Below are positions 1 to 8,738 of a stretch of DNA of 64,000 bases, one piece after another. The translations under genes were made by a program, and so were the position numbers. The stretch lies in assembly GCF_902459645.1 (NCBI RefSeq), contig NZ_CABPSK010000005.1, positions 1 to 64,000 of the forward strand. Reading direction: 5' to 3'. Numbering within the stretch: the first letter of the stretch is position 1; each line of letters begins with the position of its first letter. The notes under the pieces were generated by a model that did no database searches, was not told the DNA's origin, and worked only from the letters and a program-made list of their open reading frames with translations. The DNA is from Pandoraea pneumonica (lineage in GTDB: Bacteria; Pseudomonadota; Gammaproteobacteria; Burkholderiales; Burkholderiaceae).

Positions 1-21
1 ATCGTCAGGCTCCCCTAAAGA

Positions 22-52
22 CCCCTTGCTACCAAAGTAGCAAGGGGTTTTT
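22..52 (+). terminator. Intrinsic terminator
   Basis: An 11-bp perfect stem (CCCCTTGCTAC with GTAGCAAGGGG) closes a four-base CAAA loop and is followed directly by five T. This is a textbook Rho-independent terminator for a rightward transcript whose gene lies left of the window. Confidence 0.8.
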
Positions 53-589
53 GCTTTGCACAAGCGGAATTGGCTTCGCATTGGATGTGCGTAAGCCGTG
101 ATTTCGCCCGCATTGCTTGCCCGGCATTCCTCATCTGATATCGCTTGTTAGGCGAACCCGGCGCAGACCGCATCCCCCTTCATTATCTTCCCCTGTATAG
201 CCACTACTCGATCTAGACATTTGATCGGGCACGTGCAAAATCGACGCAAGCAGCACTAATGGAAAGCCTCATCGGGGTCGTTCCGTACACGGGGCAAAGC
301 GCTATTCGTCGGAGAAAACAGTCGCATTGAGCTACGCGCAGACGAACTCATCTCGAGATGTCTTGCAAAGCATGGTGCTAACAGGAGGTGTTACGGCGAT
401 ACGACGGGAGTAAAACGAGAATACGACGGGGGAAATGACGAGGATACGACGCAGACGCGCCGAAGGATGGAGCTGAACGTTACAACAACTGCTGCCAAAC
501 ACTAGTTCTACGTAGGCATCAGTTAAATGCCGCACTGGTCAGGTGTGGACGTCACCACCACCCGACCGAGCTTTACTAACTACCTTGAA
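53..589. other. Intergenic region, no convincing gene
   Basis: About 540 bases with lower GC than the flanks and no reading frame with recognisable protein features. A short frame on the minus strand (332-535) has no family resemblance and no ribosome-binding site. The region carries three imperfect direct repeats starting ATACGAC at 399, 421 and 444 (period 22-23 bp). Otherwise I see nothing in it. Confidence 0.6.
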
Positions 590-2695
590 TTACCGCGGAA
601 CCGCTGCCAACACGCGGCGAACTAGCACAACGCATACCGCAGCGAATGCGACGAATGCCAACCAGTCTGCGGTCGCTGCAAAGCCGCTGCCGACAATCGC
701 CAACGGTGCATCCGAGCCGGTAAAGCCCACGACCATCGCCATGGCGACACCGACGAGGCTTTCACCCACGATCAGGCCCGATGCCAGCAACACGCCACGG
801 CGTTCTGCCGCTTCCGCATACGGACCAAAGTCCTTGCCGTGAGCCTTCGCTCGCGCCTTCGTGACTCGATGCGAAATCCAACCCAACACAGAACCGATCA
901 CCAGTGCCGAGCCGATCGTCGGCGGCAGATACACGCCGATACCCACCGCAATCACCGGCAAGCGTGCAACACCACCGCGTTTGGCCAGCGCGGCATCGAT
1001 CCCAATTAGCACCAGTCCCAGAATCGCGCCAATGCCGAGCATCGACCAATCTAACTGATGCGTGAAGATGCCCTTGGCGATCGCGGTCATCAGAATGGCT
1101 TGCGGCGCCGACAGCGCTTGCGACGGATCCATCCCAGCGCGCGGCAGCGCATCGGTGAAGCCATACGCGTTATAGAGCAGATTCAACACCGGCGGAATCA
1201 CCGCAGCACCGACAACGCAGCCCACCAACAGCGCCACCTGCTGACGCCACGGTGTCGCCCCGACCAGCCACCCCGTCTTCAGATCTTGCAGGTTGTCGTT
1301 CGAGATCGTGGCGATCGCGATCACGGCCGCCGTCGTGAACAGCGCCAGCGCAATGGCCAACTTGCCACCGCCCGTCGTGTCGAGCAGGCCGCTTGCTTGG
1401 CTCACACTCAGAATCAACAGCGACACCAACACCACAGCTACGATCCCGATGCCGGAAATCGGACTTGCCGACGACCCCACCAGACCCGCCATGTAGCCGC
1501 AAGCCGCGGCAACCAAGAAGCCGAACACGACCGCAAACACCACGCTGCACGCGACCAACGTCGCAATGCCACCGGCCGACAACGGCGCATCAGAGAGGAA
1601 TACGCCGAACGTCACCACCCACACAGCCACACAAACGAGCGTCAGGCCGATCACCCAGCGCGGCGAGAGGTCTTGTTCCGTACGGCCGACCTTGGCGCCA
1701 GTGCCGCGAGCCCGCGACTGTCCCAGCGCGGTGAACGACGTCTTGACACCTTCGACCATGGGCTTGAAGAGCGTAATCAGCGTCCACACGGCGGCAACGC
1801 CAATCGTGCCCGCACCGATGAATCGCACCTTGTGCTGCCACAGTCCGTTGGCAAAGGCAGCCATCGCCTGCCCATCGGTGTTCGGCGTGATCGACGTAAG
1901 AATCGGCACCGCGATGCCCCAGCTCAACACAATGCCGAGCAGAATCGCGAGACCGGACACGATTCCGATCAAGTAGCCCGCGCCGATCAGTGCCAGCGAA
2001 AAACCACTCGTCAGTCGAAAGACCGCCGTACCCGCTGGCACCCACGCAGTAATGCTTTCGCCGAAGATCTTCAAGCCGTTCGTGGCAAACGCGAACAACG
2101 CAGACACGACGCCACCGAAAGCAATCTCACGTACGCCACTGCCGCCATCGGCCTTCGACGGCTGATTAGCATGACGATCAGTCGCTCGCTCCGTCGACTT
2201 TGCCGAGTTAGTCGAAGCCGAAACATCGTCCCCCTCGCTACCCACACGAAGAATTTCAGCCGCTGCCACACCTTCCGGATAAGGCAGATCGCTATCGACC
2301 ACCATTGCGCGACGCAACGGAATGGTGAAAAGCACGCCGAGAATGCCGCCTGACGCGCAAATCGCCAGCGTCAAACCAAATGGAAAACCTTGCCAATGGC
2401 CGATCATCAGCAGGCCTGGCAACACAAAAATGATCGATGACAGCGTGCCAGCCGCAGACGCCTGCGTCTGCACCATATTGTTCTCGAGGATATTGCCGCC
2501 ACGCAGTGCGCGCAGCACCGCCATCGAGATAACTGCCGCCGGAATAGATGAGGAAAACGTGAGGCCGACTTTCAGGCCGAGATAAACATTAGAGGCGGTG
2601 AACACTACGGTGATCAGTGCGCCGAGAATCACGCCGCGTACCGTTAATTCGGGTAGCGATACTGCATCGGGAATACGAGTCGGTTGAGATGCCAT
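590..2695 (-). CDS. OPT-family oligopeptide/metal-chelate transporter
   Basis: A 701-residue polytopic inner-membrane protein of the oligopeptide transporter (OPT) superfamily, which imports small peptides or metal-siderophore complexes by proton symport. Family features near the N-terminus are NVYLGLKVGLTFSSSIPAAV (about residues 36-55) and the NNMVQTQASAAG segment (about 72-83). A hydrophilic, Ser/Thr-rich linker lies near residues 165-200 between two blocks of membrane helices. The frame is open to 2761, but I chose the ATG at 2695 because the next stretch aligns with family N-termini and the extra 22 residues are polar and unlike them. Neither start has a strong Shine-Dalgarno sequence. 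It stands alone, so the substrate cannot be inferred from neighbours. Confidence 0.85.
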   Translation of the reverse strand: MASQPTRIPDAVSLPELTVRGVILGALITVVFTASNVYLGLKVGLTFSSSIPAAVISMAVLRALRGGNILENNMVQTQASAAGTLSSIIFVLPGLLMIGHWQGFPFGLTLAICASGGILGVLFTIPLRRAMVVDSDLPYPEGVAAAEILRVGSEGDDVSASTNSAKSTERATDRHANQPSKADGGSGVREIAFGGVVSALFAFATNGLKIFGESITAWVPAGTAVFRLTSGFSLALIGAGYLIGIVSGLAILLGIVLSWGIAVPILTSITPNTDGQAMAAFANGLWQHKVRFIGAGTIGVAAVWTLITLFKPMVEGVKTSFTALGQSRARGTGAKVGRTEQDLSPRWVIGLTLVCVAVWVVTFGVFLSDAPLSAGGIATLVACSVVFAVVFGFLVAAACGYMAGLVGSSASPISGIGIVAVVLVSLLILSVSQASGLLDTTGGGKLAIALALFTTAAVIAIATISNDNLQDLKTGWLVGATPWRQQVALLVGCVVGAAVIPPVLNLLYNAYGFTDALPRAGMDPSQALSAPQAILMTAIAKGIFTHQLDWSMLGIGAILGLVLIGIDAALAKRGGVARLPVIAVGIGVYLPPTIGSALVIGSVLGWISHRVTKARAKAHGKDFGPYAEAAERRGVLLASGLIVGESLVGVAMAMVVGFTGSDAPLAIVGSGFAATADWLAFVAFAAVCVVLVRRVLAAVPR

Positions 2696-3020
2696 GTGTA
2701 CGAATGGGGGGATTTTCGCCCGATGGGAATGTGGCGCAGATTGTATGCGTCCGGCTGGCATGCCGCCAGTCTTGACGGCCGCGATAGTCGGCCCGTTCGA
2801 ATCTCATTTCTAAATCCCAAGGCACCTCACCCATGCGATGCAAAAAACCATTCACCGCAATAATCCGCCCAATACACCGCATACCCATCTACTTTCCGGA
2901 TGGAATCTAACTTTTCCTAATTCATTTAATGATGGATGATCCGGGTTTTCCCTTGGTAATAACAAAGCGCTGATTCACCAAGGCAAACACAACGGGATCG
3001 GCGCAAAAAGGAGTTCTTCG
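2696..3020. other. Divergent intergenic region with an inverted repeat
   Basis: About 325 bases between the leftward OPT gene and the rightward MFS pump, so both promoters must lie here. An inverted repeat CCTTGGT (2951-2957) with ACCAAGG (2977-2983), separated by 19 bases, lies about 40 bases before the pump's start and could be a repressor site. No regulator gene is adjacent. No other structure was recognised. Confidence 0.45.
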
Positions 3021-4535
3021 ATGTCCAGTCTGCATACCTCTTCGCATCCGGTACCTCAAACCAACGACCGTCGTCGTTGGTTGGTACTCGCGATCGTTTC
3101 GGTGGCGCTGCTGCTCATCGTGATCGACATGACGGTGCTCTACACGGCACTGCCGCGGTTGACCCACGATCTGGCAGCGACGGCCTCCGCCAAGCTGTGG
3201 ATCGTCAATGCCTATGCGCTTGTCGTCTCCGGTCTGTTGCTCGGCATGGGCACGCTCGGCGACCGCTTGGGTCATAAACGTCTCTTCATCGCCGGACTCG
3301 CCGTGTTTGGCATCGCCTCGCTGGTGGCCGCCTTCTCGCCCGATGCCAACCTGTTGATCGCTGCCCGCGCGCTGCTTGGCGTCGGCGCGGCGATGATGAT
3401 GCCCGCCACGCTGTCCCTCATCCGCATTACGTTTAGCGATTCGGGCGAACGTGCGCTCGCCATCGGCATTTGGGCGTCGGTTGCCTCGGGCGGTGCCGCG
3501 TTCGGCCCGGTCGTGGGCGGCGCGTTGCTCGAACACTTCTGGTGGGGCTCGGTTTTCCTGATCAACGTGCCGATCGTATTGCTGGCGCTGCCGCTCGCGC
3601 TTTGGCTGATCCCGAAGGGTGGCGCGACGTCGACCCAGCCGTGGGACTGGTTAGGTTCGCTGCTCTTCATGGTGGGTTTGGTCGGTGTGACCTATGCGAT
3701 TAAGACGGCGGGCAAGCCGTCGCCCGACTGGTCGACAGTCGGCGTGGCACTGGTTATCGGCGTGGTGTTTCTGGCCGCTTTTGTGCGCCGACAACAACGC
3801 AGCGTTCATCCATTGCTCGACTTCAAGCTGTTCCGTAACCCGGCGTTTGCGAGCGCGGTAGTGGCCGCGTTGGTCGCGTCGGCATCGCTGATCGGCATGG
3901 AGTTGGTGTTCAGCCAACGCCTGCAACTGGTGCTCGGCTACTCGCCGCTCGAAGCCGGTTGGGCCATCGTGCCGTTGCCGCTCGCGGCGTTCGTCGCCGG
4001 ACCGATTGCTGGCCGCCTGCTGCCGCGCTTGGGTGGCGCGCGCATGCTGCCGATCGCGTTGCTGATTTCGGGTGTCGGCATGGCGGGCTATCTGTTCGTG
4101 CGCGATATGGGGTTGATGCCATCGATCGTCACGCTGGCGATTCTCGGCTTCGGTGTCGGCGCAACGATGACCGCCGCATCGAGCACCATCATGCAGAGCG
4201 CACCGCCAGAGCGCGCCGGGATGGCGGCATCCGTCGAGGAAGTGTCGTACGAACTCGGTGGCGCGTTGGGCGTGACGTTCATGGGCAGCTTGCTGTCGTT
4301 CGTCTACGCGCGCGGCATGCAAGTGCCGCAAACCGACGCATTGCCGAGCGTTGTGCGCGATAGCCTGGATGAAGCCCAACTCGTCGCAGAGCAACTACCG
4401 GCAGCACTCGCCGAGTCGCTGACGCGTCTAGCGAATACCGCCTTCGATCAAGGGTTCAACGCCGTGATCGCGGCGGCAGCCATTCTGCTGATTGCCACGG
4501 CCGCCTGGGGACGCTGGCACGCCCGCTCACGTTAA
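3021..4535 (+). CDS. DHA2-family MFS multidrug efflux pump (SmvA/EmrB-like)
   Basis: A 504-residue, 14-helix major facilitator of the drug:H+ antiporter-2 family. The first helix carries the DHA2 motif LIVIDMTVLYTALP (residues 32-45) and the first cytoplasmic loop carries GDRLGHKR (80-87), the motif-A signature. Similarity in layout to SmvA and QacA suggests export of cationic toxicants or dyes, but substrate cannot be read from the sequence. An AAGGAG ribosome site precedes the ATG by about 9 bases. The gene is monocistronic and runs convergently into the aroQ gene across a hairpin at 4556-4588. Confidence 0.88.
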   Translation: MSSLHTSSHPVPQTNDRRRWLVLAIVSVALLLIVIDMTVLYTALPRLTHDLAATASAKLWIVNAYALVVSGLLLGMGTLGDRLGHKRLFIAGLAVFGIASLVAAFSPDANLLIAARALLGVGAAMMMPATLSLIRITFSDSGERALAIGIWASVASGGAAFGPVVGGALLEHFWWGSVFLINVPIVLLALPLALWLIPKGGATSTQPWDWLGSLLFMVGLVGVTYAIKTAGKPSPDWSTVGVALVIGVVFLAAFVRRQQRSVHPLLDFKLFRNPAFASAVVAALVASASLIGMELVFSQRLQLVLGYSPLEAGWAIVPLPLAAFVAGPIAGRLLPRLGGARMLPIALLISGVGMAGYLFVRDMGLMPSIVTLAILGFGVGATMTAASSTIMQSAPPERAGMAASVEEVSYELGGALGVTFMGSLLSFVYARGMQVPQTDALPSVVRDSLDEAQLVAEQLPAALAESLTRLANTAFDQGFNAVIAAAAILLIATAAWGRWHARSR

Positions 4536-4555
4536 TACGATCTCGGCACAGCGAC

Positions 4556-4588
4556 AGCACGGCGTCGGCACATCGCCCACGCCGTGCT
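4556..4588. terminator. Hairpin between convergent genes
   Basis: A perfect 10-bp inverted repeat (AGCACGGCGT with ACGCCGTGCT) encloses a 13-base loop, midway between the convergent ends of the MFS pump and aroQ. There is no T-run on either side, so its efficiency as an intrinsic terminator is uncertain. Confidence 0.5.
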
Positions 4589-4599
4589 AACACATCAAC

Positions 4600-5046
4600 T
4601 TAACGCGCTGCTCTGAGCATCCCAGCCATCGCGTGCAGTGCTAGTGGGTAGCACTGCACGCCGAGTCCGCAGATCACTCCCGTCGCTACGCTCGAAATCA
4701 GCGAATGCCGATAAATTTCGTCGCGCTTGTGGATGTTAGTGATATGCACCTCGATCAGCGGACGCTCGATCAGCTTTGCCGCGTCGAGGACAGGAATTGA
4801 CCGAAACGAGAAGCCGGCCGGGTTCAGGATGACGCCCGCACCGGCCTCAAACGCTTCCTGCAACCAGTCGATCATCGTGGCTTCGCTATTTGTCTGCCGG
4901 AACTCGCAACGCAATTCCAACTGTGAAGCCACCGATCGCGCAGTCGCCTCGATCTCAGCGAGCGTGGTGCGCCCATAGAGATGCGGCTCGCGCTTGCCGA
5001 GCATATTGAGGTTCGGTCCGTTAAGGATGTAGACGAGATCGGACAT
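4600..5046 (-). CDS. aroQ: Type II 3-dehydroquinate dehydratase paralogue with altered active site
   Basis: A 148-residue member of the type II dehydroquinase family, which interconverts 3-dehydroquinate and 3-dehydroshikimate. With the start at 5046 its numbering coincides with the Mycobacterium tuberculosis enzyme. The loop NGPNLNMLGKREPHLYG keeps Arg19 and Tyr24, and Asn75, Glu99, His101 and Arg108 are all present. However, His81 of the usual THTS is Phe81 (SFRS), and Arg112 is Tyr112 with an Arg next to it at 113. Both are catalytic or substrate-binding residues, so activity may be changed. A longer frame begins at 5097, where its ATG overlaps the MHS permease stop (TAATG), so translational coupling to an extended form is possible. 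Placement after the permease and IclR gene suggests quinate/shikimate catabolism rather than aromatic biosynthesis. Confidence 0.85.
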   Translation of the reverse strand: MSDLVYILNGPNLNMLGKREPHLYGRTTLAEIEATARSVASQLELRCEFRQTNSEATMIDWLQEAFEAGAGVILNPAGFSFRSIPVLDAAKLIERPLIEVHITNIHKRDEIYRHSLISSVATGVICGLGVQCYPLALHAMAGMLRAAR

Positions 5047-5096
5047 GGTGGTGAATGCAGTTCCTGTGAAAGACAAATCTTCAATGGCCATGGCCA

Positions 5097-6539
5097 TTAA
5101 TGGCTATTGCGCATGCCGTGCGCACTGTCGGCGGAGGTGACGCGCGAGGCGTTGGCCGTGCTGCTGGCGTGGTTCGCATTAGCAAGCGTCGTCGCGTCCA
5201 CAACATCTCCGGTAAGCACTTGCGTCGAGTCGGTCCGGTTCATGTCGATGCCACGCGTCTCCGGCCCAATCAAAATGGCGGCAAGCGAAATCAGATTGAG
5301 CACCGCACATAACGCCACGACGGCCCACGGCGAACCGTTGCTGATGGAGAGCAGCCACACCGAGACCATCGGCATCGGGCCGCCGGTCAACAGATTGGCG
5401 CCGGTGTAGGCCAGCGCCGAGCCTGAGTAGCGAACATTGGTCGGAAACGCTTCCGCGAACGCCACCGGTTGAATACCGCTCTGGTACTGCGTGAAGCCGA
5501 GAAAGAGCCCCATGATCAACAGCATCGGCACGAAGCTGCGCGTATCGAGCACAGAGAAGTACACGAGCGAGATCAGCAACGTGGCGCAAGAACCGATTGC
5601 CAGTGCTTTCTTGCGCCCGATCCGATCGCTCAACGTGCCACCGAGCAGCGCCCCGAAAATCGCGAAGATGTTCGCGCCCATCAGCAACATGAATGCCGTC
5701 TGTTTCGGCACACCGAGCGTCTTGGTGATGTAGCTCAGCGAAAACACCACGATGAGATAGAAGATCGCCGCAGGGCCGCAGAAGAACAGCGTCCAGCGAA
5801 TGAGCGGCTTGTAGTGCAGACGCACCGCATCGCGCAGCGGGTTGCTCACCTTCACGACCTGCTTTGCCTGCTTCATCGCGGCAAACGCTGGTGTTTCATG
5901 CACTTTCAGCCGGATATACACACCGACAATCACTAGCAGAAAGCTCAGCACGAACGGCACGCGCCATCCCCACGACTCGAACGCTTCCGCCGATAGCGAC
6001 GCAGACAACCCGAACAGCGCCGCGTTAGCGAGAATCTGGCTGACCGGCGAGCAAATGCCCAGCAAGCCGGAATACCTGCCGCGCCGGTCCGGGCTAGCGT
6101 GTTCAATCGCCATGAGTTGTCCGCCGGTCGATTCGCCGCCCAGTGCAAAGCCCTGCACGATGCGCAGCACGACCAGCAGAATCGGCGCCCACACGCCGAT
6201 TTGCGCGTAGGTGGGCAACAAGCCCATGAGCACCGACGCCACGCCCATCACCGATACCGTGGCGAGCATCAAATTGCGTCGCCCGAACTTATCGCCGAGC
6301 GAACCGCAAATGACAGCGCCCAGCGGCCGCGCTGCCAGCCCAACGCCAAACGTCGCGAGCGAGGCGAGCAGGGCCGACGTCGGCTCCATCGCGGGGAAGA
6401 ACAACTTCGGCAGCAAGGTCGCCGCCAGCGCGCCATACAAAGTGAAGTCGAACCATTCGAGCGCGGTGCCGATGGTCGCGGCCGTGACCGCCCGTGTCTG
6501 CATCGACGCGTCCGACGCAGAGGTCGCTACGTGTGTCAT
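5097..6539 (-). CDS. MHS-family MFS permease, probably for quinate/shikimate-type acids
   Basis: A 480-residue, 12-helix metabolite:H+ symporter of the ShiA/KgtP/ProP type. GTALEWFDFTLYG (about residues 24-36) is the first-helix signature, and GSLGDKFGRRNL is the loop 2-3 motif. The frame runs on upstream to 6881, but the ATG at 6539 has a good AGGAGA site 6-7 bases before it and matches family N-termini. It is the first gene of a leftward operon with the dehydroquinase paralogue, whose frame begins within its stop codon. Divergent from an IclR regulator, with TGGAA half-sites between them. Substrate is inferred from the operon only. Confidence 0.85.
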   Translation of the reverse strand: MTHVATSASDASMQTRAVTAATIGTALEWFDFTLYGALAATLLPKLFFPAMEPTSALLASLATFGVGLAARPLGAVICGSLGDKFGRRNLMLATVSVMGVASVLMGLLPTYAQIGVWAPILLVVLRIVQGFALGGESTGGQLMAIEHASPDRRGRYSGLLGICSPVSQILANAALFGLSASLSAEAFESWGWRVPFVLSFLLVIVGVYIRLKVHETPAFAAMKQAKQVVKVSNPLRDAVRLHYKPLIRWTLFFCGPAAIFYLIVVFSLSYITKTLGVPKQTAFMLLMGANIFAIFGALLGGTLSDRIGRKKALAIGSCATLLISLVYFSVLDTRSFVPMLLIMGLFLGFTQYQSGIQPVAFAEAFPTNVRYSGSALAYTGANLLTGGPMPMVSVWLLSISNGSPWAVVALCAVLNLISLAAILIGPETRGIDMNRTDSTQVLTGDVVDATTLANANHASSTANASRVTSADSAHGMRNSH

Positions 6540-6689
6540 GCCTGTCTCCTGACTATTTGATCTGTCGTCATGCCCCATCGTCGCAGTCGCGCGGCACCGA
6601 GGAAATCGGCATCTGCCAGAAGCGCGCGGCGAGGGCGGGGGCCGCCCGGGCGTGTCCCGGGCTGGCAATGCCGATCTTAGTGATGTTAA

Positions 6690-6713
6690 TGGAACACTAT
6701 TCCAGACTGGAAT
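6690..6713. promoter_or_regulatory. IclR-type operator, three TGGAA half-sites
   Basis: TGGAA (6690-6694), TTCCA (6700-6704) and TGGAA (6708-6712) form two overlapping dyads. The second, ATTCCAGACTGGAAT (6699-6713), is a perfect inverted repeat with a 3-base spacer. E. coli IclR uses a similar TGGAA/TTCCA core. It lies between the divergent permease and iclR-type genes, 41 bases before the regulator's start, so it can control both. Confidence 0.65.
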
Positions 6714-6753
6714 CACATGCCACAATGCGGAAAAATCGAAACATGGAGACGTT

Positions 6754-7536
6754 ATGAACGGCGTGATGGAGCGCACCCTCGCGATTCTGGAGTTGCTGGC
6801 CCAGCAAGTGGGCGGCACGCCGCTGGCCTTCATCGCCGACGAACTCGACATTCCCCGCAGTGCCTGCCACCGATTGCTCACCGACTTGAAATCGTTCGGC
6901 TATGTGCGCCAGTTGCGCGAACATGGCGACTACGTGCTGACAACGAAGTTAGTGGGACTGGGACTGAGCTTTCTCAGCACGTCGGGCATCGTCGATATGG
7001 CGCAGGCGATTCTCGATCGCTTGGCAGAGACGTCGGGCGAGTTGGTGCGATTGGCCATCGTCGACGGCGATCGCCTCACGTGGGTCGCGAAAGCGCAGGG
7101 GGCGATGAAGGGGCTGAAGTACGACCCGGATATGGGCATGGACACCGTGCTGTCATGCTCGGCCACTGGTCACGCGTGGATGATGACGATGAGCGACGAG
7201 CGCGCGATGGCGTTAGTGAGCCGTCAGGGATTCGGGCAACCGAAGGACTACGGCCCGAATGCGCCGACGACCGTGCAGGGGTTGCTGACGTTTCTCAATG
7301 CCGCGCGCCAACGCGGCTACGCGACGATCAACGAAGTATTCGCGCCGGGCATGACCGCAATGGCCGCCCCGATTTTGCGTCGAGGCTATCCGGCGCTGGG
7401 CGTCATCAGTATCGCGGGGCCGCTGGTGCGACTCGACGAGGCCCGCATGGCGCGGCTCGGTCCCGCGTTGCTCGCGGCGGCGTCGGAACTTGCCGCGGCA
7501 AGCCACTCGTCACCGCTGTTCGAGCGAATCAGCTGA
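6754..7536 (+). CDS. IclR-family transcriptional regulator
   Basis: A 260-residue regulator with an N-terminal winged helix-turn-helix (about residues 1-65, including the recognition stretch IPRSACHRLLTDL) and a C-terminal effector-binding domain. The start at 6754 is supported by GGAG 6 bases before the ATG. The upstream in-frame ATG lies inside the operator region and was rejected. It is divergent from the MHS permease-dehydroquinase operon and probably senses the transported aromatic or alicyclic acid, as PcaU, PobR and QuiR-type IclR proteins do. It ends 2 bases before the convergent peptidase gene's stop. Confidence 0.88.
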   Translation: MNGVMERTLAILELLAQQVGGTPLAFIADELDIPRSACHRLLTDLKSFGYVRQLREHGDYVLTTKLVGLGLSFLSTSGIVDMAQAILDRLAETSGELVRLAIVDGDRLTWVAKAQGAMKGLKYDPDMGMDTVLSCSATGHAWMMTMSDERAMALVSRQGFGQPKDYGPNAPTTVQGLLTFLNAARQRGYATINEVFAPGMTAMAAPILRRGYPALGVISIAGPLVRLDEARMARLGPALLAAASELAAASHSSPLFERIS

Positions 7537-7538
7537 AC

Positions 7539-8738
7539 TCACTTCAACGAACACGACAACCAATGCGCGATGCGCACGCCGTCGAGGCGTGAGCCTTCGG
7601 GCGTGTCGCTGCCGAGCATCGTGACGATGACGGGGCGACGCTTGTGCACCATCACGCGCATGACCATGTTGTGCCCCGACTCATTGATGAAGCCAGTCTT
7701 CTGCACGCTCGCGTTCACCTTGCCATAGCGCACCAGTCGATTGGTATTCACGTACTGCAACTGGCCTTTGCCCGTGCGGACGAGTTGCTGATGGTCGATC
7801 GAATAGCGGCGAATCAGCGGATAGTTATTCGATGCGCGCACCAGTCGCGCGAGTTCACGGGCGGTCGAGACGTTACGCGGCGACAGCCCGGTGGAATTCT
7901 CGAAGCGCGTATTCGGCATATTGAGCGCTCGTGCCTTGGCATTCATCGCAGAGATAAACGCCGGACGCCCGCCCGGGTAATCACGGCTCATCGCGGCCGC
8001 GGCGCGGTTTTCCGAGGCCATCAGTGAGATATGCAGCATGTCGCTGCGTGTGAGCGTCGAGCCCACGGCGAGGCGCGAGTGGGTGAACTTCAGCGTATCG
8101 AGATCGTCGCTCGTGACGGTGAGTGACTGCCGCATCGATGGCCGATTGTCGAGCCACACGACGGCCGTCATCAGTTTCGAGAGCGAAGCAATCGGCATCA
8201 CTCGATCGGCATTCTGAGCGAAGAGTGGCGTGTGGGTTTTCTCATCGACGATATAAACCGCGCGAGAAAACAGCCGTTTGCGCGAAGCGGGCGTGAAACC
8301 GCAACGCGCTAGCAGACGAGGTTGCGCGTCGGTGCTGACTTGCTTGGCGCTCGACGCTTGCGTGGCGGCAGCAGCGGCAGGTGGCGCGCGCTTGACGGCT
8401 TTTGCGACACGTGGCGGTGGCGTTGCCTTACGCGACGCCTGTGCCCGTGTGCCCGCCGTGGGGTTTCGCGTCCGACTCGCCGCGGCGCCGGTCTTGCCTT
8501 TGTGACTCGATGCCTTCGCGCCCGACTTTGTAGGCGACTTTGTCGCCGACTTCTTAACAGGCTTCTTCGCCGACACCTTCGCTGCCGCCTTTTTCTTCTT
8601 CGTCGCTTCCTGCCGACGTTTTCCTGTACTCGTCTGATGCGCGGTCGCGCCGAGCGCATCGCTCACAGGCAGCCCCGCAATGAGCAACACAATGCCAAAG
8701 AGCATTAAGCGCGCGAGCGCGACCACACGTGGCGGCAT
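7539..8738 (-). CDS. pbpG: PBP7-type D-alanyl-D-alanine endopeptidase (family S11)
   Basis: A 399-residue secreted penicillin-binding protein that cleaves peptidoglycan cross-links. From the chosen start at 8738 there is a normal signal peptide (RVVALARLMLFGIVLLIAGL then ALG-A). A Lys/Ala-rich low-complexity stretch follows (about residues 45-117), then the S11 catalytic motifs: S185-L-S-K188, S242-E-N, and K347-T-G. A start at 8804 would add 22 residues before the signal peptide; neither has a clear ribosome site. The basic linker resembles histone-H1-like tails and is unusual for this family. It is convergent with the iclR-type gene, with 2 bases between them. Confidence 0.85.
   Translation of the reverse strand: MPPRVVALARLMLFGIVLLIAGLPVSDALGATAHQTSTGKRRQEATKKKKAAAKVSAKKPVKKSATKSPTKSGAKASSHKGKTGAAASRTRNPTAGTRAQASRKATPPPRVAKAVKRAPPAAAAATQASSAKQVSTDAQPRLLARCGFTPASRKRLFSRAVYIVDEKTHTPLFAQNADRVMPIASLSKLMTAVVWLDNRPSMRQSLTVTSDDLDTLKFTHSRLAVGSTLTRSDMLHISLMASENRAAAAMSRDYPGGRPAFISAMNAKARALNMPNTRFENSTGLSPRNVSTARELARLVRASNNYPLIRRYSIDHQQLVRTGKGQLQYVNTNRLVRYGKVNASVQKTGFINESGHNMVMRVMVHKRRPVIVTMLGSDTPEGSRLDGVRIAHWLSCSLK

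Noticed and set aside
332-535. A 67-codon minus-strand frame in the first intergenic region
   Set aside because: No ribosome site, no family resemblance, mixed composition and overlap with the tandem repeats. Too weak to call.
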